Source: Bacteroidaceae bacterium | GTDB taxonomy: Bacteria > Bacteroidota > Bacteroidia > Bacteroidales > Bacteroidaceae | Direction of reading: 5' to 3' | DNA: 53,318 nt | Assembly: GCA_017517925.1 (NCBI GenBank) | Contig: JAFWXS010000053.1 | Span: 1-53,318 of the forward strand | Shown here: positions 7,415-16,528 of the stretch, piece by piece | Position numbering within the stretch: the first letter of the stretch is position 1 | Layout: every line of letters starts with the position of its first letter | Made by a program: the position numbers and the translations under genes | Notes under the pieces: generated by a model | Databases searched by the model: none | What the model saw: only the letters and a program-made list of their open reading frames with translations | Told to the model about the DNA's origin: nothing

Positions 7415-9316
7415 TTATGCCAGTGACTCGAGGTTCTTGGCATTGAGGCAGCTCTTGCCTTCGGGGGTGTAGAGGGCCTCGATGCGGTCGGCATAGGCCT
7501 TCTCAATCTTACCACGGACAATCTTCATAGTACTGTTCATCATACCGTTCTGCTCGGTGAACGCCTCGGGCAATACGGCGAAGGTGCTGGGCAACCAACG
7601 GTCGGGGAAGAGCTCAGCCAAGTCGCCACCCTTCTTGAAGCGAGCGATGTCGGCATCGATGAGCTGCACACCAGCCTTGCGACCTTCTTCAGTGGTAAGG
7701 TCGAGACCCTGCTCCTTGAGACGGGCGCGGATATTGTCCTTGTTGGGCACGAGCAGTGCGATGGTGTAGGGCGACTGGTTGTTGTAGAGGATTACCTGGT
7801 CTACGGTGGGCAGATGCTCCACGAATGCCTCCTCGATGCCTTCGGGGCTGTACTTCTCGCCGTCGCTCGAGATGAGGAGGCTCTTGAAACGGCCCTTCAC
7901 ATAAAGAAGGTTCTCTTCGGACATATAACCGAGGTCACCGGTATAGAGCCAGCCGTCACGTACGGTGTCGGCGGTCGACTCGGGGTTCTTCCAGTAGCCC
8001 TTCATCACGTTCTCACCCTTAACGACGATCTCACCGAGCTCGCCTGTGGGCAGTTCCTTGCCTTCGCTATCGCAGATCTTCACCTCGATGGGCTTCACTA
8101 ACTTACCGCTCGAACCGAAGCGATAGAGGTCGGGACCATTGGATGAGATAACGGGAGTAGCCTCTGACAAGCCATAGCCTTGGAACATAGGCATACGAAC
8201 TCCGATGTAGAACTTCTGCAAGTCCTTGTCGAGCAAGGCACCGCCACCGATGAAGAAGCGGATCTCGCCACCGAATCCTTCGCGCACCTTAGAGAAGATG
8301 ACTTTGTCGAACAGCCATACGAGCGGCTTGAGCAACGCACGTAAGCCTTTGTTGTCGAGGTTGCTGTCGCCATAGTAGCACTGGTTGATGGCCATACCCC
8401 AGCGGAAGAGGCGCATGGTCAGGGCACCCTTCTTCTTGATGTTGCCTTCGATGTTCTTCTTGAAGGTCTTGGCCAATGAGGGTACGCTGAGGATAAAGTG
8501 AGGACGCACCTCCTTGATATTGAGCGGTATGTTGCGCAGGGTCTCGGCGCCGGTGCGGCCTACCTGCACGGTAGCGGCTGTGGTGCCTGTGGCCATCATG
8601 ATGTAGAAGCCTACGACATGGGCGAAGCAGTGGTCGAGGGGCAGGATGATGAGGGTGCGCCATGTCTCGTCGATATGTACGAGCGTGCGTGCCTGCTCCA
8701 CGTTGGAGGTGTAGTTGCGGTGGGTGAGCACTACGCCCTTGGGGTCGGCAGTGGTACCGCTGGTGTAGGTGATGGTGGCGATATCGTCGTTCTGGAGCGA
8801 CTGGCCTACAGCCAGAAACTCCTCCATTGTATGCTCCTTGAGCCACTTGTCACCCATCTCTTGCACCTCAGAAAGAGCAATCTCGCGCTCTTCGTACTTG
8901 TCCTGTGCATCGAATACGATAATCTTTTCCACTGCGGGAAGCTTGTCTTTGATAAGGCGAATCTTCTTGAGCTGTGTGCCCGATACCATGATATACTTAG
9001 CGTCACCATGGAGGAGGCGGAACATCAGGTCATTGCTCTCTTCGAGTTTGATTGACAAAGGTACGTTAGCAGCACCGGCATAGAACATAGCCAGCTCACC
9101 GATAACCCACATGTTGCGTCCTTCACTGAGAAGAGCCATGTTGTCGCCCTTCTTCACGCCAAGCGCTTGCAGTCCGGCACCAAGTTGGTATACCTTCTCT
9201 TTCACTTGTGCATAGGTGGTAGGTTCAAATACCTTGTCCGTCTTCTCCAACAAGAATGTATTGTTGGGATACTTGCGGACTGATTCTTCAAACAAATCAA
9301 CTAAAGTTTTTTTCAT
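7415..9316 (-). CDS. Long-chain acyl-CoA synthetase (AMP-forming)
   Basis: 633 aa, matching the usual size of long-chain fatty acid-CoA ligases. It activates fatty acids with ATP and CoA through an acyl-adenylate. Visible motifs: the P-loop-like YTSGTTADPKGV (about residue 184), GYGLSEATPV (about 380), YTGDLGY (about 457) and KSLLISSDGEKYSPEG (about 485), and a late lysine in NSTMKIVRGK near the C-terminus. The start at 9314-9316 (MKKTLVDLFEESV) is chosen because the longer frame up to 9487 runs through the promoter at 9373-9404 and encodes an unlikely extension. The gene is transcribed from its own promoter 50-60 bp upstream, just downstream of the TPR gene. It is probably cytoplasmic or membrane-associated. 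Confidence 0.9.
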   Translation of the reverse strand: MKKTLVDLFEESVRKYPNNTFLLEKTDKVFEPTTYAQVKEKVYQLGAGLQALGVKKGDNMALLSEGRNMWVIGELAMFYAGAANVPLSIKLEESNDLMFRLLHGDAKYIMVSGTQLKKIRLIKDKLPAVEKIIVFDAQDKYEEREIALSEVQEMGDKWLKEHTMEEFLAVGQSLQNDDIATITYTSGTTADPKGVVLTHRNYTSNVEQARTLVHIDETWRTLIILPLDHCFAHVVGFYIMMATGTTAATVQVGRTGAETLRNIPLNIKEVRPHFILSVPSLAKTFKKNIEGNIKKKGALTMRLFRWGMAINQCYYGDSNLDNKGLRALLKPLVWLFDKVIFSKVREGFGGEIRFFIGGGALLDKDLQKFYIGVRMPMFQGYGLSEATPVISSNGPDLYRFGSSGKLVKPIEVKICDSEGKELPTGELGEIVVKGENVMKGYWKNPESTADTVRDGWLYTGDLGYMSEENLLYVKGRFKSLLISSDGEKYSPEGIEEAFVEHLPTVDQVILYNNQSPYTIALLVPNKDNIRARLKEQGLDLTTEEGRKAGVQLIDADIARFKKGGDLAELFPDRWLPSTFAVLPEAFTEQNGMMNSTMKIVRGKIEKAYADRIEALYTPEGKSCLNAKNLESLA

Positions 9317-9372
9317 AAAAAAATTCTTTATATGGGGCATGACCATAATCCACCCCATCGGTTTACAGGGTG

Positions 9373-9404
9373 CAAAGATACATCTAACCCCTTGCAGTTG
9401 CAAA
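9373..9404 (-). promoter_or_regulatory. Promoter of the acyl-CoA synthetase gene
   Basis: TTTG (9401-9404), 20 bp, TATCTTTG (9373-9380) on the minus strand. It lies downstream of the TPR stop codon and gives a leader of about 50 nt. It also decides the start codon at 9316. Confidence 0.8.
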
Positions 9405-9490
9405 AATATCTTAAGAAAAGTGGCGAATGACACGAATAAAGCGACCAAAAACGACTGTTCCCGCAAGATTCTATCCCCGAAAGTCAAGGT

Positions 9491-11518
9491 TTACTCAGCA
9501 AAACGCTTGATAAGGTTGTAGGCACTATACAGTCCCAACTCCCCCGCCTTGCTGAGGTCGGCCACACCACGGGCATTCTCGCCGAGGAAGATATAGGTGA
9601 GACCACGGTTGTAGTAGGCCTCGGCCAAGTTGGGCTCAAGATCTATGGCCTCGTTGTAGTTTACGATGGCGGCACGGTAGTCCTTCAATTGGGACAGTAT
9701 GTTGCCTCTGTTATAATAGGTATAAGCAAAGTCGGGCGCAAGGTCTACGGCTTTATTGAGGTCGGCGAGGATGAGCTGAAAGTCGTTGAGGCGGGCATCG
9801 ACCATAAAGTCGACAGGCGACGAAGAAACGTGTCCCGCACTACTCTCGTTGTCGGCATGCTCCATTTCCACCTGCTTGTAGCGCACTACAGCACGCGCAT
9901 AGTATGAGAGCCACAAGGTGCCGTCGGCAATGATGGCCTGCGTGAAATCATTGATAGCGGCATCATGGTCCTGTACCAAGTAGAAGTCGATACCACGGGT
10001 AAAGTAGCCGATGGCCTCTTCCCTATCTGTAGAGAACTTAGCCGTCTGCACATCGATGTCGCGGAAGTGGAAGGCTATCTGTTCCTCGTCGAGAGCCTGC
10101 TCCGATGCGGTGACAATGAGTGGCAGCGGCAGCTCGCGACTGCGGTTGATGCTCTCCAAGTAACGGTGATAGTGGACGATACGCCCCACCTCGCTATCCT
10201 TCTTATAATAGGTGAGGGCAAAGAGAGGCTGCAGAGTCACATACACGTTACGGTTCTGCACCTTGCCACGATAGGCCGAGGAGAATTCACTCTCCCCTAC
10301 CGCATCGTCGGCCACCACCAAGCGACGGTATTTGCGGATGTTCTTGTCTGATTCCTTGCGGGTGTCCGACGCCTCCTCCTCATCGGTTTCTTCATCGGCG
10401 GCTACACCGGAGGTTCCTGCCAACAGGCGGTTCTGCTCCTCCATCTGTGCACGCAGTACCACCAGCTCGTCGGCTTCAGCTTCCTTCAGACGCCCCTGTT
10501 TGCGATACACATCGGCACGGCACTCGTAACCGTAGAGAAACTTGGGATACTCCTCGAGCACACGGTCGAGATCGGCTTCGGCTCCGTCGAGGTCGCCCGT
10601 CTGCATCAGCAGCAGAGCACGGTTGAAGACGGCCATCGTATTATCCGGTTCGTATTCGATGACCACGCTGAAATCCTCGATGGCGCGGTTGTCGTCGCCC
10701 ACTTGAGCACGAAGCAAGCCGCGATTATAATGTCCGAGGACATTGTCAGGCTCGAGGTCGATAGCCAGATCATAGTCGCTCATGGCACCGCGCAGCTCCT
10801 GACGGTAGTAACGTGTGAGAGCGCGGTTGATGTAGTAGTGGCTCTTGGGATTGAGGTGAATGGCGTAGGTGAGGTCATCCTCGGCATCCTCGTAACGCTC
10901 TTGCTGCAGGTAGACAAGGGCTCGGGTAGCATACACCTCAGAGTCGTACCGGTTTATCTTGAGCGAAGCCTCAAGGTCGGTCAATGCCGCCACGGTATCC
11001 TCCTGCTGAATGTGCACCTGGGCACGCATGTTGAGTGCCGGAGCATAGCCCGGCACAATACGCAGCATAGTGTCGAGCACACCTACAGCAGCATCATAGT
11101 CCTTAAGATTGGCATAGCAGAGTGCCAGATTGTGCCACAGGCCTTCGTGCTCGGGAGCATGGCGCAGGGCATTGCGATAGTCGTCCACCGCCTCGGAAAA
11201 CTTGCCCAGACTTACCCGAGCAAGACCGCGCAGCTGATAGCAGTCTACCACAAAAGGATTGCGGCTGATGGCCTCGGAGCAATCGGCCTCGGCACCCGTA
11301 TAGTCATCAAGGTAATATTTGGCCAGCCCACGAAAGAAATAGGGCTCGTAAAGATAGGGCTTGGCGCTCACCACCTGATTGAAGTACTGTATGGAGAGCA
11401 CATAATCGCTGTAGTAAAGTGCATTCCTTCCGACCCGCATCATGTGATCGGTGTTCACCTGCGCCTTTGCTGCGAAAAGGGAACAAAGAAGCAGAGCGGT
11501 ATGCAACAGACGTTTCAT
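9491..11518 (-). CDS. Secreted tetratricopeptide-repeat protein
   Basis: 675 aa with a signal peptide (MKRLLHTALLLCSLFAAKAQ). Residues about 20-370 are a long array of TPR helices (for example YEPYFFRGLAKYYLDDYTGA, GHYNRGLLRAQVGDDNRAIE). An acidic, charged linker follows (about 372-395, DEETDEEEASD), then a middle segment without clear repeats, and more TPRs from about 505 to the end (YYNRGNILSQLKDYRAAI). TPR proteins mediate protein contacts; here in the periplasm or at the outer membrane. It starts 22 bp after the deformylase stop, so the two are probably co-transcribed. As I recall, a yqgF-def-TPR order is common in Bacteroidales. Its partners are unknown. Confidence 0.85.
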   Translation of the reverse strand: MKRLLHTALLLCSLFAAKAQVNTDHMMRVGRNALYYSDYVLSIQYFNQVVSAKPYLYEPYFFRGLAKYYLDDYTGAEADCSEAISRNPFVVDCYQLRGLARVSLGKFSEAVDDYRNALRHAPEHEGLWHNLALCYANLKDYDAAVGVLDTMLRIVPGYAPALNMRAQVHIQQEDTVAALTDLEASLKINRYDSEVYATRALVYLQQERYEDAEDDLTYAIHLNPKSHYYINRALTRYYRQELRGAMSDYDLAIDLEPDNVLGHYNRGLLRAQVGDDNRAIEDFSVVIEYEPDNTMAVFNRALLLMQTGDLDGAEADLDRVLEEYPKFLYGYECRADVYRKQGRLKEAEADELVVLRAQMEEQNRLLAGTSGVAADEETDEEEASDTRKESDKNIRKYRRLVVADDAVGESEFSSAYRGKVQNRNVYVTLQPLFALTYYKKDSEVGRIVHYHRYLESINRSRELPLPLIVTASEQALDEEQIAFHFRDIDVQTAKFSTDREEAIGYFTRGIDFYLVQDHDAAINDFTQAIIADGTLWLSYYARAVVRYKQVEMEHADNESSAGHVSSSPVDFMVDARLNDFQLILADLNKAVDLAPDFAYTYYNRGNILSQLKDYRAAIVNYNEAIDLEPNLAEAYYNRGLTYIFLGENARGVADLSKAGELGLYSAYNLIKRFAE

Positions 11519-11540
11519 CCTACATACAGCCTATTGACAA

Positions 11541-12098
11541 TTATTTCTTCGCCACCTTCACCTTGTAGTCGCAGCGCACCTTGCCTGAAAGCAGGGCGTT
11601 GAACTTGCCCTTATTCATCTGACGGCGGAGCGGAGAAATGCGGTCGGTGAACACCTTACCTTCGAGGTGGTCGAACTCATGCTGGATGACACGGGCCAAG
11701 AATCCCTCGACCCACTCATCGTGTTCCACGAAGTCCTCGTCGACGTACTGTATGCGCACCTTCTCGGCACGAGGCACCTTCTCGTGGATACCAGGCAGGC
11801 TGAGGCAGCCCTCGTCCATAAGCAGAGTCTCGCCATCCTCCTCTACGATGTAGCCATTGATATAGGCACGCTTGAAGTCGGCATACTCCGGATAATCCTC
11901 GGCCAAGGGACGGAGGTCTACAATCACCACGCGGATGGGCAGGCCAACCTGCGGAGCAGCCAAGCCCACACCGTCGGCACGCTCATTGGTCTCAAACATG
12001 TTCTGAACCAACTCTTTTAACTCGGGATAATCGGGGGTGATGTCCTCAGCCTCTTTTCTGAGTACGGGTTGTCCGTAAGTATAAATCGGTAATATCAT
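11541..12098 (-). CDS. def: Peptide deformylase
   Basis: 185 aa. It removes the formyl group from the N-terminal methionine of new proteins. All three family motifs are present: GVGLAAPQ (43-50), EGCLSLP (96-102) and HEFDH (140-144), giving the Cys and two His metal ligands and the catalytic Glu. The C-terminal tail is slightly longer than in many family members ([13 protein letters not shown]). It lies between ruvX and the TPR gene on the same strand. The 165-bp gap to ruvX holds a tandem-word repeat (12123-12282). Confidence 0.96.
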   Translation of the reverse strand: MILPIYTYGQPVLRKEAEDITPDYPELKELVQNMFETNERADGVGLAAPQVGLPIRVVIVDLRPLAEDYPEYADFKRAYINGYIVEEDGETLLMDEGCLSLPGIHEKVPRAEKVRIQYVDEDFVEHDEWVEGFLARVIQHEFDHLEGKVFTDRISPLRRQMNKGKFNALLSGKVRCDYKVKVAKK

Positions 12099-12122
12099 AT
12101 CGTTGAATTGAAAATTAACCTA

Positions 12123-12282
12123 AAAAACAGCGACGAGCAATGAGCGATGAGCTGCTATCTGGAGGGCAGGCTCACTTCTCAAAACTCAAGGCTCAAAGCA
12201 AAAAAAAATAACTCTAAACACTAAAACCCAAAACTCTAAACACTAAACTCTAAACACTAAACACTAAACTCTAAACCTACGG
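12123..12282 (-). repeat. Tandem-word intergenic repeat (family S) between ruvX and def
   Basis: On the minus strand, runs of the words TTTAGAGTTTAGTG and then TTGAGCCTTGAG precede a centre with CCTGCCCTCCAGATAGCAG, then CTCATCGCTCATTGCTC. The same plan of tandem words around a short core recurs between other genes in this window. It overlaps the last few codons of ruvX (stop at 12264). Confidence 0.6.
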
Positions 12283-12686
12283 CTATCCATATAGCTCTGC
12301 AAGATAATCGTAGCGCTGATCTCGTCCACGAGTTCCTTACGCTGGCGGTCCTTCTTCTTCAGCCCACCATCGAGCATGGCCTGATGGGCCAATACTGAGG
12401 TGAAGCGCTCGTCGACATACTCTACGGGGATGTTGGGGAGTACCTTGCGCAAACGGTTCACAAAAGGCTCGATACGCACCATATTCTCCGAGGGTTGGTT
12501 GTTCATCTGCTTGGGCAGCCCCACCACGATACGTTCTACGGGTTCGCGCTTCACATAGTCGAGGATATAGTCCATCAACGTATGCGTAGGCACCGTGGTG
12601 AGTCCGTTTGCAATAATCTGCAATACATCGGTCACCGCCAGTCCCGTGCGTTTCTTTCCGTAGTCAATCGCGAGTATACGTGCCAT
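12264..12686 (-). CDS. ruvX: Putative pre-16S rRNA nuclease / Holliday-junction resolvase-like YqgF (RuvX)
   Basis: 140 aa, the normal length of the YqgF/RuvX family, with an RNase H-like fold. It starts with the typical strand-loop ILAIDYGKKRTGLAV (residues 4-18) holding the first catalytic Asp. VVGLPKQMNNQPSENM and the C-terminal DEISATIILQSYM carry further conserved acidic positions. Family members process pre-16S rRNA 5' ends. The start is fixed because the conserved motif begins at residue 4. The promoter -7 element is only 8 bp upstream, so the mRNA should be nearly leaderless. Confidence 0.93.
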   Translation of the reverse strand: MARILAIDYGKKRTGLAVTDVLQIIANGLTTVPTHTLMDYILDYVKREPVERIVVGLPKQMNNQPSENMVRIEPFVNRLRKVLPNIPVEYVDERFTSVLAHQAMLDGGLKKKDRQRKELVDEISATIILQSYMDSRRFRV

Positions 12687-12694
12687 AGCGTCTG

Positions 12695-12702
12695 CAAAGA
12701 TA
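12695..12702 (-). promoter_or_regulatory. -7 element right next to the ruvX start codon
   Basis: TATCTTTG on the minus strand, separated from the ATG (12684-12686) by 8 bp. The -33 part is weak (no TTTG at 19-21 bp). If used, transcription would begin 0-4 nt before the ATG. Confidence 0.55.
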
Positions 12703-12752
12703 GAGCAATAAAAACAAAAACCGTTGATTAGCTGTTATAAAAAACCATAATA

Positions 12753-12776
12753 AAGGGCGACCGCATGGTCACCCTT
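12753..12776 (-). terminator. Terminator of the SPOR lipoprotein gene
   Basis: AAGGGTGACC and GGTCGCCCTT form a 10-bp stem with a 4-nt loop, followed by a T-rich stretch ending in six T. It lies 23 bp after the stop codon at 12799. Confidence 0.65.
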
Positions 12777-12798
12777 CAGCTATAAGTGAATATACCGT

Positions 12799-13281
12799 TT
12801 ACTTGTTCAAGAGAATCCAAGAACCCTGGAAATCGGCACGGCTCGGATATTTAATCTTGAAAGCCTCACGTGCTTTCGCAGCTTCAGGCTTGGTGTCGTA
12901 CGAACCGATGATTACACGGAACATATTCTTCTGTACATTCTTGACAATACCTGCAGCATATCCCTCTCCTAAAAGATATTCCTTCAGATTCTGTGCATTG
13001 GCTTGCAATGAAAAGCTACCACAAACTACGCTGTATGGTTTCAAATCACCGCTAACTGACACTACAGCCACCTGTTCCTGACGTACAGGAGCAGCCTCAT
13101 AGTCACTTTCTACAGAAGTAGTCTCAACAGGAGTTACCTGCATAGGAGCATTTACTTGGACGTCTGTGGTCTCTTGCGCTTTTGCCTTCTCGTAGGCCAG
13201 CTTATAGGCACTCTCTTTAGATTTACATGAAGAGAATACAAGCAATATGCCCAATAATCCGAACAATACATTTTTATTCAT
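12799..13281 (-). CDS. SPOR-domain lipoprotein
   Basis: 160 aa. The N-terminus MNKNVLFGLLGILLVFSSC is a lipoprotein signal with the acylated Cys at position 19. A short linker (about 20-75, rich in V, T and E) leads to a SPOR domain (about 80-158, KPYSVVCGSFSLQANAQNL and FRVIIGSYDTKPEA). SPOR domains bind denuded septal peptidoglycan, so a role at the division site or cell wall is likely. The start at 13281 is preferred over one 20 codons upstream because only it gives a proper signal peptide and lies downstream of the -7 element (13328-13335). It is monocistronic, with a terminator behind it. Confidence 0.88.
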   Translation of the reverse strand: MNKNVLFGLLGILLVFSSCKSKESAYKLAYEKAKAQETTDVQVNAPMQVTPVETTSVESDYEAAPVRQEQVAVVSVSGDLKPYSVVCGSFSLQANAQNLKEYLLGEGYAAGIVKNVQKNMFRVIIGSYDTKPEAAKAREAFKIKYPSRADFQGSWILLNK

Positions 13282-13327
13282 ATCCAAATCTATTTTAATT
13301 TTTCTATTCTTATTTATAAAAACGCCA

Positions 13328-13335
13328 CAAAGATA
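13328..13335 (-). promoter_or_regulatory. -7 promoter element of the SPOR gene
   Basis: TATCTTTG on the minus strand, 46 bp before the chosen ATG at 13281. No clear TTTG is seen at the -33 position. Confidence 0.5.
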
Positions 13336-13416
13336 ATACATTTTTTCCTAACTCTCGGCCTCTTACAGATTTATTTGCAACATATCACATAATTTAGCAC
13401 ATGTAAGATTGCATTG

Positions 13417-14364
13417 CTATTTCATCATATAGGAATTCATATCTTTTAACGAACCATTGAAGACATTCAAGTCAACATTGACACCGATACCAGGAACAGT
13501 ACCATAGTCGGTATGCTGCCAGAACTGCCATTTGCCTTCATACGAAAGCATATCTACATAGTAATGAGCTATCCAGAAAGGATAAGTGTCAAACTCTGAC
13601 GCATCAAGATAGCGAGTCTTATACTTAAAGGAGGTATAGATAATTGGCTTCACACCATAATGCTGCTCCAATCGATTGAGAAACGTCTTCAGATCGGCCT
13701 GTAGCTGTTCCTTGTCGCGTGGTTTTCGTTCAATATCAAGTACGGGAACGAGGTCTCCTTTTTGCAGTTTTACCTGCGAGATGAAGAAGTCGGCCTGACG
13801 TATGGGGTCGGTGTGAGGGTTGTAGAAGTGGTATGCTCCACGGATGAGTCCCACTTCACCAGCTCTGCGGAAGTTCTCGGCGAAGCGACGATCCTTGTAG
13901 TCACCTCCTTCCGTAGCTTTTATAAAAGCAAATCGGATGGGAAATTCCTGTTTTTCGGTAGCCTTGACCGCAGTCCAGTCGATTTCACCTTGGTGGTGAG
14001 ACACGTCGATGCCATGTACCTTGTAGTTTACGGGGAGGCATACACCATAGCCTTTGCTGCCATAGCAGGGTTTCCAACGATAGCTATAAGGACGAATAAA
14101 AACGTTGTAGAAAAAAAACAAGAATATTGCAGCCACAATGCCGGTGAGCAGCCAATGTACAGTATTTGATTGCCGTATACGTATCCATAGGCGCATACGT
14201 GCTTTCTTGCGCAATGCTTTGCGCTTTGCCAGCTCACGTGCTTTGGCTTTGGCCGCAGCTCGCTTGAGCTTCTCCTTCTCGGATAAGGGCTTACGCTTAG
14301 CCGCAGTCTTTTTCTTGGGCTTGGCGCTGTTTATCCTGATGGTGGTGGTACGTACGGTGCTCAT
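13417..14364 (-). CDS. Membrane-anchored GH25 muramidase-like protein
   Basis: 315 aa. Residues 1-65 are cytoplasmic and rich in Lys, Ala and Arg. A membrane segment (about 70-90, LLTGIVAAIFLFFFYNVFI) is followed by a GH25 domain (about 117-300). Catalytic-type residues are present: Asp120 in GIDVSHHQGEIDW, and Asp210 and Glu212 in VPVLDIE. GH25 enzymes cut the MurNAc-GlcNAc bond of peptidoglycan; the anchor places this one in the periplasm on the inner membrane. It lies downstream of pfp on the same strand, separated by 263 bp of repeats. Confidence 0.9.
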   Translation of the reverse strand: MSTVRTTTIRINSAKPKKKTAAKRKPLSEKEKLKRAAAKAKARELAKRKALRKKARMRLWIRIRQSNTVHWLLTGIVAAIFLFFFYNVFIRPYSYRWKPCYGSKGYGVCLPVNYKVHGIDVSHHQGEIDWTAVKATEKQEFPIRFAFIKATEGGDYKDRRFAENFRRAGEVGLIRGAYHFYNPHTDPIRQADFFISQVKLQKGDLVPVLDIERKPRDKEQLQADLKTFLNRLEQHYGVKPIIYTSFKYKTRYLDASEFDTYPFWIAHYYVDMLSYEGKWQFWQHTDYGTVPGIGVNVDLNVFNGSLKDMNSYMMK

Positions 14365-14367
14365 TGA

Positions 14368-14632
14368 GAGTGGAAAGATGAAAGTGGAAAGATGAAAGTT
14401 CGAGCAAGCGAGCGAGATGCAAGTGTACTTGCAGTCTCTCAGCGAGCGCAGCCGAAGTTCTGCGAAAGTTCGAGCAAGCGAGCGAGATGCAAGTGTACTT
14501 GCAATCTCTCAGCGAGCGCAGCCGAAGTTCAATGAAGTCAAAGTGGAAAATGAAAAGATGAAAGATGAAAGTCACCATCCGGATGGCAACAACTTTCATC
14601 TTTCATCTTTCAACTTTCCACTAAATATTAGA
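14368..14632. repeat. Composite hairpin: family S arms with two tandem family P units
   Basis: The S element has arms built from GATGAAAG words and their complement TTTCATCTTTCATC, flanking the core CACCATCCGGATGG (about 14572-14586). On the other side lie two copies of a 70-bp unit (from 14401 and from 14471), each with the 16-bp palindrome TGCAAGTGTACTTGCA and arms starting CGAGCAAGCG and ending GCGCAGCCGAAGTTC. Further GAAAG words close the block at 14370-14399. It lies between pfp and the GH25 gene. Confidence 0.75.
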
Positions 14633-16274
14633 GGTCACCCAGCTCGTAACGGAGGGTCATAGTGGGCTGGTCGCACACCTCGCGGGGACCATAGTACTGG
14701 ATGGGGCCGGGGAATACATACTCGGTCTCCATCGCCCACTGGTCACGCTTGGCAGCAAATGCCTGGAAGGGCGCACCATCGAGCTTCACGAGAGCCTTCT
14801 TGATAACGGGCTTCATCTGACCGTGACGACGCTCCATGTTCATCATCATGGTGATGGGGATACCACCGGTCATCCACTCCTCGGCAGGACGTGTGGTCTG
14901 ACGGATTGAAGGCATGTAACCGGTCTTGCCATCGGCGATGAGCAATGATGCGGCATAACCGAGTGAATAGCAGTAGTCGGCATCGTAGTTAGAGGGAGCA
15001 GCGCAACGGCCTTCGTAACCGAAGAAGTGGTGCTGAGCGGCAAACTTACCGTTGTACTTGCCCTCGGCCTTCCACTCGTCGAGTTTGTTGCCTACCATCT
15101 CAGAGAGCAACTTCTCGGTCTCGATGAGCGATACCTGTACGTTGCCGTGGGGGTCGCGGTCGAGCGAGAGCTGACGTGCTACGCCTTCGGGCAGACTTGC
15201 GTATACCTTGGCATTGGCCTCAGAGAGGTGGTCGATGATGTACTGACGCTGCTCGTCCTCAGCCACAGCGGCAAACTCGGCTGCGTTGTGAGCGAGGAAG
15301 TCGTTGAGCTCGCTGATGAGCGACTTGATCTCGGGGATGAACTCGATGAGACCCTCGGGGATGAGCACGGTACCGAAGTTGTTGCCGTTAGCGGCACGCT
15401 TAGCCACTACCTCAGCGATGTAGGTCACTACGTCGTCGAGTGACTGGTTCTTAGCCTCTACCTCCTCAGAGATGATACAGATGTTGGGCTGTACCTGAAG
15501 AGCTACCTCAAGAGCGATGTGTGAAGCTGAGCGACCCATCAACTTGATGAAGTGGTAGTACTTACGAGCCGAGTCGCAGTCGCGCTCGATGTTACCTACG
15601 ACCTCAGCATATACCTTACATGCGGTGTCGAAACCGAATGAAGTCTCGATCATCTCATTCTTCAAGTCACCGTCAATGGTCTTGGGACAACCGATAACCT
15701 GTACGCCAGCGTTGATTGATGCGTAGTACTCAGCGAGTACGCAAGCGTTGGTGTTAGAGTCGTCGCCACCGATGATTACGAGGGCGCTGATGCCGAGTTG
15801 CTTGAGGATCTCAAGACCCTTGTCATACTGCTCCTTAGTCTCGAGCTTGGTACGGCCCGAACCGATCATGTCGAAACCACCGGTGTTGCGGTACTCGTCG
15901 ATAACGTCAGCGGTGAGCTCACGATAGTTGTGCTTTACGAGACCGTCGGGACCCATGAGGAAACCGAAGAGGCGGCTCTCAGCGTTGAGCATCTTGAGAC
16001 CGTCGAAGAGACCAGAGATCACGTTGTGACCACCAGGAGCCTGACCACCAGAGAGGATTACACCCACGTTGATGGGCTTGCTCTCCATCTTCTCGGCGGG
16101 AACGAACTTCAACATCGGGGTACCATAGGTGTTGGGGAACAACTCCTTGATAGCCTCCTGGTCAGCAACAGACTGTGTGGGAGCACCCTCCTCGATTCTT
16201 ACAGCACCTCTCAATACTTGGGGCAACTTGGGCTGATACGATGATCTAGCCATCTGCAATGCGCTTTTCTTCAT
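14628..16274 (-). CDS. pfp: Pyrophosphate-dependent phosphofructokinase
   Basis: 548 aa, typical of the long (plant beta-subunit-like) PPi-PFK. It phosphorylates fructose 6-phosphate with pyrophosphate, reversibly, in glycolysis and gluconeogenesis. Motifs: GGQAPGGHN (76-84), GGDDSNTNA (169-177), where the second Asp marks PPi rather than ATP use, and [10 protein letters not shown] (197-206). It has 254 bp of upstream non-coding DNA with no clean TAnnTTTG box; TTACTTTG at about 16346-16352 (minus strand) is a possible variant. Downstream lie the repeats and the GH25 gene. Confidence 0.95.
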   Translation of the reverse strand: MKKSALQMARSSYQPKLPQVLRGAVRIEEGAPTQSVADQEAIKELFPNTYGTPMLKFVPAEKMESKPINVGVILSGGQAPGGHNVISGLFDGLKMLNAESRLFGFLMGPDGLVKHNYRELTADVIDEYRNTGGFDMIGSGRTKLETKEQYDKGLEILKQLGISALVIIGGDDSNTNACVLAEYYASINAGVQVIGCPKTIDGDLKNEMIETSFGFDTACKVYAEVVGNIERDCDSARKYYHFIKLMGRSASHIALEVALQVQPNICIISEEVEAKNQSLDDVVTYIAEVVAKRAANGNNFGTVLIPEGLIEFIPEIKSLISELNDFLAHNAAEFAAVAEDEQRQYIIDHLSEANAKVYASLPEGVARQLSLDRDPHGNVQVSLIETEKLLSEMVGNKLDEWKAEGKYNGKFAAQHHFFGYEGRCAAPSNYDADYCYSLGYAASLLIADGKTGYMPSIRQTTRPAEEWMTGGIPITMMMNMERRHGQMKPVIKKALVKLDGAPFQAFAAKRDQWAMETEYVFPGPIQYYGPREVCDQPTMTLRYELGDL

Positions 16275-16416
16275 TGTAATTTATTTATTAAAGTGAATTA
16301 AATGTCGTTTTTATAACAATTCGTAGCTACCATATAGACATATTACAAAGTAACATGACGCAAAATTTGCAAATTTTTATGAGATTATCAAATTTCCACG
16401 TAAAATTTCGCTATCG

Positions 16417-16448
16417 TTTGGCATATTAAGTTTTATTGTCTACCTTTA
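16417..16448 (+). promoter_or_regulatory. Promoter of the 87-aa conserved gene
   Basis: TTTG (16417-16420), 20 bp, TACCTTTA (16441-16448): seven of eight positions of the -7 motif match. The predicted leader is about 75 nt. Confidence 0.6.
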
Positions 16449-16528
16449 CACCACAATCGGGCAAGGGATTGCAATTTGCACGTTACACTTACCGATTGGA
16501 TTATTTATCAAACTAAACTATAGGCGCT

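Noticed and set aside
9317-9487. Longer N-terminus for the acyl-CoA synthetase
   Set aside because: It contains the gene's own consensus promoter; family members start near MKKTLVDLF.
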